64,000 nt of DNA from UBA6016 sp964568395 (GTDB lineage: Bacteria; Campylobacterota; Campylobacteria; Campylobacterales; UBA6016), in the NCBI GenBank assembly GCA_964568395.1, contig CAZMPN010000004.1, forward strand, positions 1 through 64,000. The letters are read 5' to 3'. Made by a program: the position numbers and the translations under genes. Below are positions 1 to 8,816 of the stretch, piece after piece. The notes beneath the pieces are model-generated. The model was not told the origin of the DNA. It did no database searches and worked only from the letters and a program-made list of their open reading frames with translations. Positions within the stretch are counted from its first letter, which is position 1. The number at the start of each line of letters is the position of its first letter.

Positions 1-5
1 CTATA

Positions 6-239
6 ATGACTAAGCTAAAAATCAAAAAAGGCGACATGGTAGAAATCATCGCCGGCGACGACAAAGGTAAAAAAGCGAAAGTTCTAGCCGTATATCCTAA
101 AACGATGCAAGTCGTTGTAGAGGGTTGCAAATTGGCCAAGAAAGCTGTTAAGCCTTCTGAACAAAATCAAAACGGCGGTTTCCAAAACGTTGAGATGCCA
201 ATCCACGTATCTAACGTGCGAATAGCCGAGGGAGCGTAA
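6..239 (+). CDS. rplX: 50S ribosomal protein L24
   Basis: Assembly-initiating protein of the large ribosomal subunit. It is 77 residues, the short bacterial form, with the N-terminal KOW segment (IKKGDMVEIIAGDDKGKKA) that contacts 23S rRNA. Only five bases precede the ATG, so its ribosome binding site and the expected upstream rplN lie outside the window. It ends three bases before rplE, as usual in the spc operon. Confidence 0.97.
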   Translation: MTKLKIKKGDMVEIIAGDDKGKKAKVLAVYPKTMQVVVEGCKLAKKAVKPSEQNQNGGFQNVEMPIHVSNVRIAEGA

Positions 240-242
240 TAG

Positions 243-794
243 ATGGCACTAAAACAATACTATCTACAAAATGTAAAAGACAAGCTTGTTAGCGAGTTTG
301 ATATTAAAAACGCCATGCTTACTCCGAAACTTGAAAAGATAACTATATCTGTAGGTTGCGGCGAAGGCTCTAAAGATGCGAAACTTCTTCAAAACATAGC
401 AGATACCATCTCTATGATTTCTGGTCAAAAAGCGGTTATTACCGTGGCTAAAAAATCGGTTTCCGGTTTTAAGTTGAGAGAAGGCATGAACGTCGGTGTT
501 AAAGTAACTCTTAGGGGAGCTAATATGTATGACTTCCTTGAGAAACTTATAACTCTTTCACTACCGAAAGTTAAAGACTTCAAAGGTCTTTCAAGAACAG
601 GTTTTGACGGAAGAGGAAACTATAGCTTCGGTCTTTCCGAGCAGCTTATATTCCCTGAAGTTAAATATGACAACATCGTAAAAATTCACGGAATGAACAT
701 CAGCATCACTACATCTACGGATAACGACAAGATGGCTTTCAGATTGCTAGAGCTTATGGGAATTCCATTCGCAAAAGGAAAAGCAAATGGCTAA
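243..794 (+). CDS. rplE: 50S ribosomal protein L5
   Basis: Large-subunit protein that binds 5S rRNA and contacts the P-site tRNA. The 183 residues match the family length, and the conserved stretch GLSRTGFDGRGNYSFGL is present. It follows rplX directly and overlaps rpsN by 8 bases, which points to translational coupling in the spc operon. Confidence 0.97.
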   Translation: MALKQYYLQNVKDKLVSEFDIKNAMLTPKLEKITISVGCGEGSKDAKLLQNIADTISMISGQKAVITVAKKSVSGFKLREGMNVGVKVTLRGANMYDFLEKLITLSLPKVKDFKGLSRTGFDGRGNYSFGLSEQLIFPEVKYDNIVKIHGMNISITTSTDNDKMAFRLLELMGIPFAKGKANG

Positions 795-972
795 AAAATC
801 GATGATCGCAAAATGCGCAAGAGAGCCTAAATTCAAAGTTAGAGCATACACAAGATGCTCTATTTGCGGTAGACCACACTCTGTTTACAGAGACTTCGGT
901 ATCTGCAGAGTTTGCCTTAGAAAAATGGGTAACGAGGGTCTAATCCCGGGCCTTAAGAAATCAAGCTGGTAA
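787..972 (+). CDS. rpsN: 30S ribosomal protein S14, zinc-binding type Z
   Basis: Small-subunit protein of 61 residues, the short zinc-ribbon form rather than the roughly 100-residue zinc-free form. Two CxxC pairs (C24/C27 and C40/C43) supply the four zinc ligands. The start overlaps the end of rplE. No zinc-independent paralogue is seen in this window. Confidence 0.97.
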   Translation: MAKKSMIAKCAREPKFKVRAYTRCSICGRPHSVYRDFGICRVCLRKMGNEGLIPGLKKSSW

Positions 973-981
973 GGTGCAAGT

Positions 982-1374
982 ATGAATGATATTATAGCTG
1001 ATACGCTGACTAGAATCAGAAACGCCTCTATGAGAAGAATAGAAGTAACGCATGTGCTTTACTCTAAAATCGTAGAGTCGATATTGAAAATTTTTCAAGA
1101 AAAAGGTTACATCGAAAGCTACAAAGTAGTGGAAGAGGGAACTAAAAAACAAATTAACGTAGTTTTGAAATATACGCAAAGCGGACAACCGGTTATAAAC
1201 GAAGTAAAAAGAATTTCTAAACCGGGTAGAAGAATCTATAAGCCTTGCGCGCAAATCAAAAAATTTAAAAACGGCTACGGAACAATCGTCGTTTCAACTT
1301 CAAAAGGCGTTCTTGATAACGATAACGCCCATAAACTTGGAGTTGGCGGCGAAGTTCTTTGCAGCATTTGGTGA
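982..1374 (+). CDS. rpsH: 30S ribosomal protein S8
   Basis: Small-subunit protein that binds helix 21 of 16S rRNA; in E. coli it also represses its own operon. The 130 residues have the family length, with N-terminal NDIIADTLTRIRNA and a C-terminal region ending GGEVLCSIW. It lies in the usual S14-S8-L6 order. Confidence 0.97.
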   Translation: MNDIIADTLTRIRNASMRRIEVTHVLYSKIVESILKIFQEKGYIESYKVVEEGTKKQINVVLKYTQSGQPVINEVKRISKPGRRIYKPCAQIKKFKNGYGTIVVSTSKGVLDNDNAHKLGVGGEVLCSIW

Positions 1375-1382
1375 GGTGAGAG

Positions 1383-1919
1383 ATGTCAAGAGTTGGAAAA
1401 GAACCAATCGCTCTTCCTAAGGGTGTTGAAGCTAGCGTTGCTAACGGCGTTATAACTATAAAAGGCGCCAAAGAAACGAAAGTCCTAGACACACTAGATA
1501 GAGTAAATATAGAGATCAGTGACGGCAAAATAGTTTTCGGACTAAAAGGCGAAACAAAACAAGATAGAGCTTTCTGGGGAACTTATAGAGCGCTTGCAAA
1601 CAATATCGTTATAGGTCTTTCTCAAGGTTTTGAGAAAAGACTTGAGATTAACGGCGTTGGTTACAGAGCTGCCGTAAACGGCAATAAACTTGAGATGGCG
1701 CTTGGCTATTCTCATCCTGTAATATTCGAAATTCCAAAAGGAATTGAGATGGCGGTTGATAAAAACGTGATTATCATTAAAGGTGCTGATAAACAACAAG
1801 TTGGCCAAGTCGCCGCTGTTATTAGAGAGTTCAGACCACCGGAGCCTTACAAAGGTAAAGGTGTTAAATATGTTGATGAAACTATCCGCAGAAAAGCGGG
1901 CAAGACATCCAAGAAATAG
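1383..1919 (+). CDS. rplF: 50S ribosomal protein L6
   Basis: Large-subunit protein of 178 residues made of two repeated alpha/beta domains, located near the factor-binding site. It starts MSRVGKEPI and carries the C-terminal signature PEPYKGKGVKY. A GAGGTGAG ribosome binding site lies at the rpsH stop just upstream. Confidence 0.97.
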   Translation: MSRVGKEPIALPKGVEASVANGVITIKGAKETKVLDTLDRVNIEISDGKIVFGLKGETKQDRAFWGTYRALANNIVIGLSQGFEKRLEINGVGYRAAVNGNKLEMALGYSHPVIFEIPKGIEMAVDKNVIIIKGADKQQVGQVAAVIREFRPPEPYKGKGVKYVDETIRRKAGKTSKK

Positions 1920-1928
1920 GAATAGTCT

Positions 1929-2282
1929 ATGAGCAAAGCACTAAAACTAAAAACAAGAAGAAGAGAAAAAGCTAAACTAAGAATTAGATCTAGAATTTCT
2001 GGAACTGAGCTTAGACCTAGAGTTACCGTTTTCAAATCTAACAAATATTTTTACGCACAAGCTATAGATGACGTTAAAGGCGTTACTCTAGCTTATGCGG
2101 ACGGTTCAAAACTTGGCGTTAAGCCAAACAGAGAAGGCGTAAAAGTTGTTGCTAAAGCAGTAGCCGATGCGCTTAAAGCCGCCAAAATAGAAACAGTAGT
2201 ATTTGACAGAAACGGCTACCTTTACCATGGCGTTATAGCATCTTTTGCTGATGCGCTAAGAGAAAACGGAATTAGTTTGTAA
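1929..2282 (+). CDS. rplR: 50S ribosomal protein L18
   Basis: 5S rRNA-binding protein of 117 residues. It has the basic N-terminus typical of L18 (KLKTRRREKAKLRIR) and a C-terminus ending ALRENGISL with the FDRNGYLYHGVI segment. It is nine bases after rplF and six before rpsE in the spc operon. Confidence 0.97.
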   Translation: MSKALKLKTRRREKAKLRIRSRISGTELRPRVTVFKSNKYFYAQAIDDVKGVTLAYADGSKLGVKPNREGVKVVAKAVADALKAAKIETVVFDRNGYLYHGVIASFADALRENGISL

Positions 2283-2288
2283 GGGCCT

Positions 2289-2732
2289 ATGATGGAAATT
2301 AATAGAGAAGAATTTGAAGAAGTCGTTGTTAACATCGGCAGGGTAACAAAAGTTGTAAAGGGCGGTAGAAGATTTAGATTTAACGCCCTAATGGTTGTAG
2401 GAAACAAAAAAGGACAAGTCGGATACGGATTCGGTAAAGCGAAAGAGGTGCCGGACGCTATTAAAAAAGCGGTAGAAGACGCGTTCAAAAACCTTGTTCA
2501 GATAGATCTAAAAGGTACTACTATAGCTCACGACATTGAAGTTAAATACAATGCGAGCAAAATTATATTGAAGCCTGCAAAAGAAGGTACCGGCGTTAAA
2601 GCCGGTGGAGCCGCTAGACCGGTTCTTGAGCTTGCGGGAATAAGAGACATTCTATCTAAGCAGCTAGGTTCTACTAACCCGTCAAACGTGGTTAGAGCAA
2701 CTATAAAAGCGCTTACATCCGTAAAGGAATAA
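2289..2732 (+). CDS. rpsE: 30S ribosomal protein S5
   Basis: Small-subunit protein involved in decoding accuracy. The 147 residues contain the double-stranded RNA-binding domain (VTKVVKGGRRFRFNALMVVG) and the C-terminal S5 fold ending IKALTSVKE. Two ATG codons are adjacent (2289 and 2292); with AAGGG at 2280 either could be used. The next gene is rplO: the rpmD (L30) gene that usually separates S5 and L15 is absent. Confidence 0.97.
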   Translation: MMEINREEFEEVVVNIGRVTKVVKGGRRFRFNALMVVGNKKGQVGYGFGKAKEVPDAIKKAVEDAFKNLVQIDLKGTTIAHDIEVKYNASKIILKPAKEGTGVKAGGAARPVLELAGIRDILSKQLGSTNPSNVVRATIKALTSVKE

Positions 2733-2735
2733 AAA

Positions 2736-3143
2736 ATGGCACTAGAAAATCTAACACCTGCCGTGGGTAGCACTCACAGCAAAAAAAGAGTTGGTCGTGG
2801 CCAAGGCAGCGGTATGGGTAAAACTGCCACTAGAGGCGGTAAAGGCCAGACTGCTAGAAGCGGTTACACTGCAAAAAGAGGTTTCGAGGGTGGTCAACAA
2901 CCGCTTCAAAGAAGACTTCCGAAAATCGGTTTTAACAGCAAAGTTGTGAAACCTTACGTTATTAACGTAGACAGAATCGACGCTATAGCCGCTCTTAGCG
3001 AAATTACTCTTGAGAGCATAAAAGGCGCGATGAAACTACCTAACTATGTAGAAAAAGTTAAGCTGATAGGCTCAAAAGCCAAAGAACTTGCCTCTAAAAT
3101 AAAAGACGAAGCAGTACTAACCAGCGGCAAAGTCAATGGATAG
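2736..3143 (+). CDS. rplO: 50S ribosomal protein L15
   Basis: Late-assembly large-subunit protein of 135 residues. The N-terminus is Gly/Arg/Lys-rich (KKRVGRGQGSGMGKTATRGG), an rRNA-penetrating extension, followed by a globular C-terminal domain. It starts three bases after rpsE and overlaps secY by 8 bases. Confidence 0.97.
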   Translation: MALENLTPAVGSTHSKKRVGRGQGSGMGKTATRGGKGQTARSGYTAKRGFEGGQQPLQRRLPKIGFNSKVVKPYVINVDRIDAIAALSEITLESIKGAMKLPNYVEKVKLIGSKAKELASKIKDEAVLTSGKVNG

Positions 3144-4398
3144 AAGTTTAGTCAATAAAATTTTTATTACGCTCGGCTTCTTGCTGGCATATAGGATATT
3201 AGCCTATGTGCCCGTGCCAGGCGTCAATATAGAAGTCGTCAAAGAGTTCTTCGACGCAAACTCGGCAAACGCCCTCGGTCTTTTCAACATGTTCAGCGGC
3301 AACGCGCTTGAAAGACTAAGTATTATCTCTCTAGGCATCATGCCATACATTACTGCATCAATTATCATGGAACTTCTTGCTGCGACATTCCCAGAGCTCG
3401 GTAAAATGAAAAAAGAGCGCGACGGTATGGTCAAGTATATGCAGATTATAAGATATGCGACTATCGCGATTACGCTTGTTCAGGCCATCGGCGTTTCCGT
3501 AGGTCTTCAAAGCCTAACCGGAAGAGCCGGAGAAAGCGCTATATCTATAGACCATTCGCTGTTCGTTGGTATATCCGCTATATCTATGCTCGCCGGAACT
3601 ATGATGCTTATGTGGATTGGCGAGCAGATAACGCAAAGAGGGATAGGCAACGGTATAAGTCTTATCATTTTTGCCGGTATCGTATCCGCTATACCTAAGG
3701 CTATCGGCCATACGGTGACGCTAGTAAATACGGGAGAAATGCACTTCCTGACGCTTGTAGCCATACTTGCTTTGGTGGTTATAACGGTCGGAGCCGTTAT
3801 CTATGTTGAGCTTGCGGAGAGAAGGATTCCCGTCTCTTATCAGAGAAAAACGCTTATGGCCAACCATAATAAGAGGATAATGAACTATATTCCTATAAAG
3901 CTAAATCTTAGCGGCGTTATTCCTCCGATATTTGCTTCCGCGATTTTGATGTTTCCGTCTACGGTTATGCAGGCGAGCACAAATCCTTGGGTTATTGCGG
4001 TCAGGGATTTTATCCATCCGCAAGGGTATGCGTTCAATGCTATGACATTCCTGTTCGTAGTATTTTTTGCTTATTTTTATGCGTCAATCGCATTCAACTC
4101 GAAAGATATTTCCGAAAACCTAAAAAGACAAGGCGGTTTTATCCCTGGCGTCAGACCGGGCGAACACTCTGCCGAGTTTTTGAATGAGATAGCAAGCCGT
4201 CTTACACTGTTCGGTGCGCTATATCTCGGTCTTATTACCACGCTTCCTTGGCTTCTTGTAAAAGCTATGGGCGTTCCGTTTTATTTTGGCGGGACCGCCG
4301 TTTTGATCGTTGTTCAAGTCGCTCTTGATACGATGAGAAAAATAGAGGCGCAGGTGTATACCGGAAAATACCAAACTCTTAGTGCGGTAGGGCTTTAA
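3136..4398 (+). CDS. secY: Preprotein translocase subunit SecY
   Basis: Channel-forming subunit of the SecYEG translocon in the inner membrane. The 420 residues carry about ten hydrophobic segments, the plug region near residues 50-70, and the cytoplasmic loops NGISLIIFAGI and the RRIPVSYQRK ribosome/SecA contact loop. It overlaps rplO by 8 bases, as in most spc operons, and is followed by map. Confidence 0.98.
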   Translation: MDRSLVNKIFITLGFLLAYRILAYVPVPGVNIEVVKEFFDANSANALGLFNMFSGNALERLSIISLGIMPYITASIIMELLAATFPELGKMKKERDGMVKYMQIIRYATIAITLVQAIGVSVGLQSLTGRAGESAISIDHSLFVGISAISMLAGTMMLMWIGEQITQRGIGNGISLIIFAGIVSAIPKAIGHTVTLVNTGEMHFLTLVAILALVVITVGAVIYVELAERRIPVSYQRKTLMANHNKRIMNYIPIKLNLSGVIPPIFASAILMFPSTVMQASTNPWVIAVRDFIHPQGYAFNAMTFLFVVFFAYFYASIAFNSKDISENLKRQGGFIPGVRPGEHSAEFLNEIASRLTLFGALYLGLITTLPWLLVKAMGVPFYFGGTAVLIVVQVALDTMRKIEAQVYTGKYQTLSAVGL

Positions 4399-4406
4399 TC
4401 TAACCT

Positions 4407-5162
4407 ATGGCCATCCACATAAGAAATAAAAGCGAAATAGATGCGCTTAGGCGTGCGAATAAAATTGCGGCCGAGGCCATCTCTTTCGCGACCGGTCTTA
4501 TAAAGCCGGGAGTATCCACAAAGTTTATTTCCGAAGAGACCGAGAGGTTTATAGTCTCAAAAGGCGCAAGAGCTTCATTTAAAGGGCTTTACGGCTTCCC
4601 TGAGGCTATATGCATCTCGGTCAACGAGGTGATAATTCACGGAATACCCGATGAAGCCGTTTTAAAAGACGGCGATATAGTCGGGCTTGATATAGGCACG
4701 GAACTTGACGGATGGTATGGAGATACCGCCGTTACGGTACCGGTCGGATCTGTATCAAAAGAGGACGAAGAGCTTATAGCCTGCGCCAAAGACTCGCTTG
4801 ATTTTGCCATATCGTCAATCAAAGAGGGTATGAGATTTAAAGAGCTCAGCAAAATCATAGAGGATTATATAGAGGCAAAAGGCTATAAGCCGCTTAGAAA
4901 TTTTTGCGGTCACGGTATCGGCAGAAGCCCGCACGAGGAACCTTCTATTCTAAACTACGTAGAAGGAAATCCATCGCAAGGGCCGAAAATAAAAAACGGA
5001 ATGGTTTTTTGTATTGAACCGATGATCTGCCAAAAAGACGGAGGCTCCAAAATATTGAAAGATAAATGGAGCGTTGTATCGAACGACGGACTTCGCGGCA
5101 GCCATTATGAGCACACGGTTGCTATCGTAAACGGCAGAGCCGAAGTTTTGTCAAGAATTTAG
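4407..5162 (+). CDS. map: Methionine aminopeptidase, type I
   Basis: Removes the N-terminal Met from nascent proteins. The 251 residues show the pita-bread fold signatures: first His in CGHGIGRSPHEEP, the metal aspartates in GLDIGTELDGWYGDTAVT, and C-terminal glutamates in FCIEPMI and YEHTVAI. It sits between secY and infA, a common arrangement. Confidence 0.96.
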   Translation: MAIHIRNKSEIDALRRANKIAAEAISFATGLIKPGVSTKFISEETERFIVSKGARASFKGLYGFPEAICISVNEVIIHGIPDEAVLKDGDIVGLDIGTELDGWYGDTAVTVPVGSVSKEDEELIACAKDSLDFAISSIKEGMRFKELSKIIEDYIEAKGYKPLRNFCGHGIGRSPHEEPSILNYVEGNPSQGPKIKNGMVFCIEPMICQKDGGSKILKDKWSVVSNDGLRGSHYEHTVAIVNGRAEVLSRI

Positions 5163-5171
5163 GGAGGAAGA

Positions 5172-5390
5172 ATGGCGAAAGACGATGTCATTGAAATTGA
5201 CGGAGTAGTCGTTGAGGCTTTGCCTAATGCGACATTTAGGGTTGAACTCGAAAACGGCCATGTGATACTTGGCCATATAGCAGGCAAGATGAGAATGCAC
5301 TATATCAAAATTTTGCCGGGCGATAAGGTTAAGGTAGAACTCACTCCTTACAGTCTCGATAAAGGCAGAATTACTTTTAGGTATAAGTAA
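5172..5390 (+). CDS. infA: Translation initiation factor IF-1
   Basis: Small OB-fold factor that occupies the ribosomal A site during initiation. It is 72 residues, the standard length, with the conserved VIEIDGVVVEALPNATFRVE and RMHYIKILPGDKVKVELTPY segments. A GGGAGGAAG ribosome binding site precedes the ATG. Confidence 0.97.
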   Translation: MAKDDVIEIDGVVVEALPNATFRVELENGHVILGHIAGKMRMHYIKILPGDKVKVELTPYSLDKGRITFRYK

Positions 5391-5488
5391 GCTTTTACTT
5401 TAAAAGTGATAGAATTCGGTTCTTTTTTCCGTTTATAGGCTTTTGGAAGTAAGAACATAATAGGTTTTAATAAAATAAGGAGCGTTTT

Positions 5489-5602
5489 ATGAAAGTAGCA
5501 CCGTCGGTTAAGAAGATGTGCGACAAATGCAAAGTCATTAAAAGAAAAAACATCGTTCGCGTAATATGCGAAAACCCAAAACATAAACAAAGACAAGGAT
5601 AA
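5489..5602 (+). CDS. rpmJ: 50S ribosomal protein L36
   Basis: 37-residue zinc-ribbon ribosomal protein. Ligands are C11, C14, C27 and H32 (MCDKCKVIKRKN...CENPKHKQ), so this is the zinc-binding form. ATAAGGAG lies upstream of the ATG. The 98-base gap after infA holds a small hairpin (CTTTTA-CTT-TAAAAG, 5392-5406) and a TAGAAT element at 5410-5415, so an internal promoter is possible but unproven. It is followed by rpsM. Confidence 0.95.
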   Translation: MKVAPSVKKMCDKCKVIKRKNIVRVICENPKHKQRQG

Positions 5603-5606
5603 TTAG

Positions 5607-5975
5607 ATGGCAAGGATAGCAGGTGTTGACCTTCCAAAGAAAAAAAGACTTGAGTTTGCTCTAACTTATATCTATGGTATAGGGCATGCTAAATCTCTAG
5701 AAATTCTAAAAGCCACTGGTATTTCTATCGACAAGAGAGTTCACGAACTTACTGAAGATGAAGCCGCCGCTCTTAGAAAAGAGATCCAAGAAAACTACGT
5801 AGTAGAGGGTGACCTTAGAAAGAAAGTTTCTATGGATATCAAAGCGTTGATGGACCTTGGAAGCTTTAGAGGTCTTAGACACAGAAAAGGTCTACCGGTA
5901 AGAGGTCAAAGAACGAAAACTAATGCGAGAACTAGAAAAGGTAAGAGAAAAACCGTAGGTTCAAAATCTAAGTAA
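5607..5975 (+). CDS. rpsM: 30S ribosomal protein S13
   Basis: Head-domain protein contacting the P-site tRNA and L5. The 122 residues show ARIAGVDLPKKKRLEFAL at the start, the helix-two-turn-helix region, and the basic tail GLPVRGQRTKTNARTRKGK. It opens the alpha-operon part of the cluster (rpsM, rpsK, rpsD, rpoA, rplQ). Confidence 0.97.
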   Translation: MARIAGVDLPKKKRLEFALTYIYGIGHAKSLEILKATGISIDKRVHELTEDEAAALRKEIQENYVVEGDLRKKVSMDIKALMDLGSFRGLRHRKGLPVRGQRTKTNARTRKGKRKTVGSKSK

Positions 5976-5998
5976 GGCGTAATTAAAGGAAAGCAAAA

Positions 5999-6391
5999 AT
6001 GGCAGCAAAAAGAAAAGTAAAGAAAAAAATAGTCAAAAAAAATATTGCTAGAGGCATCATCCATATAGTTGCCTCTTTCAACAACACGCTTGTAACTATC
6101 AGCGACGAGATGGGTAATGCCATTTGCTGGTCAAGCGCGGGAAGCCTGGGCTTTAAAGGTAGCAAAAAATCTACCCCTTTCGCCGCTCAACAAGCCGTAG
6201 AAGACGCTATAACTAAAGCCAAAGAACACGGACTTAAAGAGCTCGGCATCAAAATCCAAGGACCGGGTAACGGTAGAGAGATGGCTGTTAAAGCTGTAGG
6301 CGGTAGAACTGATATTAGAGTAGTGTACCTAAAAGATGTTACTCCGCTTCCGCACAACGGATGCCGCCCTCCAAAAAGAAGAAGAGTGTAA
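5999..6391 (+). CDS. rpsK: 30S ribosomal protein S11
   Basis: Platform protein near the E site. The 130 residues contain GIIHIVASFNNTLVTISD and the C-terminal VTPLPHNGCRPPKRRRV. An AAAGGAAAG ribosome binding site lies in the 23-base gap after rpsM. Confidence 0.97.
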   Translation: MAAKRKVKKKIVKKNIARGIIHIVASFNNTLVTISDEMGNAICWSSAGSLGFKGSKKSTPFAAQQAVEDAITKAKEHGLKELGIKIQGPGNGREMAVKAVGGRTDIRVVYLKDVTPLPHNGCRPPKRRRV

Positions 6392-6401
6392 GGAATAGAT
6401 T

Positions 6402-7028
6402 ATGGCAAGATATACTGGACCAGTTGAGAAATTAGAAAGAAGACTAGGCGTTAGCCTTGATATGAAAGGCGAAAGAAGACTCGCCGGAAAATCAGCTCTA
6501 GACAAAAGACCTTACGCTCCGGGTCAACACGGTCAGAGAAAAGCAAAAGTAAGCGAGTTCGGTACTCAGCTTAGAGAAAAACAAAAAATAAAATTTATGT
6601 ACGGGCTATCTGAAAAACAAACTAGAAGACTATATGACGAAGCTTCAAGAGCTAGCGGTAACGCCGGTGAAAACTTCATCAAACTTCTTGAGAGAAGACT
6701 TGACAACGTAGTTTACAGAATGGGTATGGCTACAACCAGAAGATTTGCAAGACAACTTGTAAACCACGGACACATCCTTGTTGACGGTAAAAAAGTAGGA
6801 ATCCCTTCTTATAGAGTAAAACCGGGCCAAAAAATCGAGGTTTGCGAAAAATCTAGAAACAATCCTCAAATACTAAGAGCTATGGAGCTTACAAACCAAA
6901 CCGGTATATCTCCATGGGTTGATATTGATAAAGATAAACTTTTCGGTATCTTTACAAGAGTTCCGGAGAGAAGCGAAGTAACCATCCCGGTTGATGAAAG
7001 ACTTATCATCGAATTCTATTCAAAATAA
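6402..7028 (+). CDS. rpsD: 30S ribosomal protein S4
   Basis: Primary 16S rRNA-binding protein of the 30S body. The 208 residues carry the S4 RNA-binding domain (LDNVVYRMGMATTRRFARQL...HGHILVDGKKV). The N-terminus lacks the zinc-binding cysteines found in some S4 proteins, so it is the Cys-free form. It is located between rpsK and rpoA. Confidence 0.97.
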   Translation: MARYTGPVEKLERRLGVSLDMKGERRLAGKSALDKRPYAPGQHGQRKAKVSEFGTQLREKQKIKFMYGLSEKQTRRLYDEASRASGNAGENFIKLLERRLDNVVYRMGMATTRRFARQLVNHGHILVDGKKVGIPSYRVKPGQKIEVCEKSRNNPQILRAMELTNQTGISPWVDIDKDKLFGIFTRVPERSEVTIPVDERLIIEFYSK

Positions 7029-7044
7029 TAGGGTGGCTTAAAGC

Positions 7045-8058
7045 ATGAAAAAAATAAAAGTATCACCTTTGGTTCCTAGTAGTATCGAGGTAGAGAGCAA
7101 AGATAAAAACTCTGCCAAGATATATATATATCCTTTTGAGACGGGTTATGCTATAACAATAGCACACCCTCTAAAAAGGCTTCTGCTTAGCTCAAGCGTA
7201 GGCTGCGCGCCGACCGCCGTCAAAATCGAAGGCGTAACGCACGAGTTCGATTATGTTAGAGGTATGCTAGAAGACGTTACCGAATTCATTTTGAATCTTA
7301 AAAACATTAGATTCAAAATGAAAACGGATGCCAAAAAAGTTATCGTGAACTACTCTTTCTCCGGACATAGAGAGATTAAGGGTGCGGATCTTGATAACGA
7401 TGAAGTTGAAGTAGTTAGCAAAGATTTGCATCTTGCCACTATCAATGACGATGCCGTTTTGAATTTCAGCATTGTTGTTGAAAAGGGCATGGGTTATGTG
7501 CCTAGCGAAGAGATTAGAGACCTTACCGAGCCTAACTTTATTCCGCTCGATGCGTATTTTATGCCTGTAAAAAAAGCTGTTTACGAAATCGAAAACATGC
7601 TTGTAGAGGACAATCCAAACTACGAAAAACTAATATTTACGGTTGAGACTGACGGTCAGACTGAAGCGGAAGCCGTATTTAGAGAAGCGGTAAAAACTCT
7701 TTATGAGCAACTAAGCATATTCAATAAAGAGCTTTCTATTTCCGGCGGCGTAGCCGTAGCCGGCACTTCGACAAAAAGCGAAAACGACGGTGAACTAAAA
7801 AAACTTCTAACAAGCATTGACGATCTAAACTTGTCCGCTAGAAGCCACAATTGCCTAACTAGGGCGTTTGTGAAGTATTTCGGCGACCTAGTGTTGATGA
7901 GCGAAAAAGAACTTGCTGAAGTTAGAAATCTAGGTAAAAAATCTCTTGACGAGATAAAAGAGAAAATGGAAGAGATGGGTTATCCTGTTGGAACCGAACT
8001 TCCTGAAGAGCTTCTCGGCGCTTTAAAAGCGAAGCTAGCACAACTAAAGGATAGATAA
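7045..8058 (+). CDS. rpoA: DNA-directed RNA polymerase alpha subunit
   Basis: Assembly scaffold and activator-contact subunit of RNA polymerase. The 337 residues comprise the N-terminal dimerisation domain (residues about 1-230, with FETGYAITIAHPLKRLLLSS) and a C-terminal domain with helix-hairpin-helix motifs (LMSEKELAEVRNLGKKSLDE) that bind UP elements and activators. Its stop overlaps the rplQ start. Confidence 0.98.
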   Translation: MKKIKVSPLVPSSIEVESKDKNSAKIYIYPFETGYAITIAHPLKRLLLSSSVGCAPTAVKIEGVTHEFDYVRGMLEDVTEFILNLKNIRFKMKTDAKKVIVNYSFSGHREIKGADLDNDEVEVVSKDLHLATINDDAVLNFSIVVEKGMGYVPSEEIRDLTEPNFIPLDAYFMPVKKAVYEIENMLVEDNPNYEKLIFTVETDGQTEAEAVFREAVKTLYEQLSIFNKELSISGGVAVAGTSTKSENDGELKKLLTSIDDLNLSARSHNCLTRAFVKYFGDLVLMSEKELAEVRNLGKKSLDEIKEKMEEMGYPVGTELPEELLGALKAKLAQLKDR

Positions 8059-8414
8059 TGAGACATAGAGTAGCACATAGAAAACTCGGTAGAACAACGT
8101 CTCACAGACTTGCTCTACTAAAAAACCTTGCAATATCACTTATACAATATGAAAAAATAGAGACGACTCTCCCAAAAGCAAAAGAGTTGAAACCTTATTT
8201 CGACAAACTTGTAACAAAAGCGAAAAAAGGCGATCTAAACGCTCATAGAGCTGTTTTTGCCCTATTGCAAGATAAAGAGTCTACAAAAAAACTAATAAAC
8301 GAACTTGTTCCGGCTCTAAACGGCAGAACAAGCGGCTATACAAGCATTGTAAAAACAGGCCAAAGAAGAGGCGATGCCGCTGAAATGGCTACTCTTGAAA
8401 TAATCAAGGGCTAA
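8058..8414 (+). CDS. rplQ: 50S ribosomal protein L17
   Basis: Large-subunit protein near the exit tunnel, 118 residues. It shows MRHRVAHRKLGRTTSHRLAL and the C-terminal TGQRRGDAAEMATLEII. It is the last gene of the alpha operon; a GC-rich hairpin follows the stop. Confidence 0.97.
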   Translation: MRHRVAHRKLGRTTSHRLALLKNLAISLIQYEKIETTLPKAKELKPYFDKLVTKAKKGDLNAHRAVFALLQDKESTKKLINELVPALNGRTSGYTSIVKTGQRRGDAAEMATLEIIKG

Positions 8415-8425
8415 TCAAATACCTA

Positions 8426-8450
8426 CGGCCGTCTTTGTGGCGGCCTTTCT
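8426..8450 (+). terminator. Probable terminator of the ribosomal operon
   Basis: GGCCG (8427-8431) pairs with CGGCC (8441-8445), followed by TTTCT. It lies 12 bases after the rplQ stop. The U-tract is short, so efficiency is uncertain. Confidence 0.5.
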
Positions 8451-8517
8451 ACCTTCGTTAAACGACTTTTAAGCGCTAAACAAATACATTACACCAAAAA
8501 CTTACAAGGTTTACCTG

Positions 8518-8814
8518 ATGTCTATACCGTTCACAGACGAAGAGCTATTGCCGGCCGTAGAGCGATGCATTGCCAAGATAGAGCCCATGTTGGCGCTTGA
8601 CGGCGGAAGCATTAAGCTAATAACGGTCAAAAACCATGTCGTATATGTGCAGCTGCAGGGTGCGTGCATAGGATGTCCTAGCAGCGGAAATACGTTAAAA
8701 TACGGCGTAGAGAAAAAAATTAAAGAAGATATTCACCAAGAGCTATCGGTCGTAAATGTGCCCATGGGTGCGGAACAGAATTTGGAAGAATTTATTAGAG
8801 GTCTGCAAAGATAA
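8518..8814 (+). CDS. NifU-like (Nfu) iron-sulfur carrier protein
   Basis: 98-residue protein made of the NifU C-terminal domain alone. It shows LALDGGSIKLI and the CxxC motif CIGCPSS that carries a bridging [4Fe-4S] cluster between two monomers for delivery to apoproteins. No scaffold or HesB-like domain is attached. It is followed two bases later by the TPR protein and then murE, an order I recall from Campylobacter. Confidence 0.88.
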   Translation: MSIPFTDEELLPAVERCIAKIEPMLALDGGSIKLITVKNHVVYVQLQGACIGCPSSGNTLKYGVEKKIKEDIHQELSVVNVPMGAEQNLEEFIRGLQR

Positions 8815-8816
8815 TT

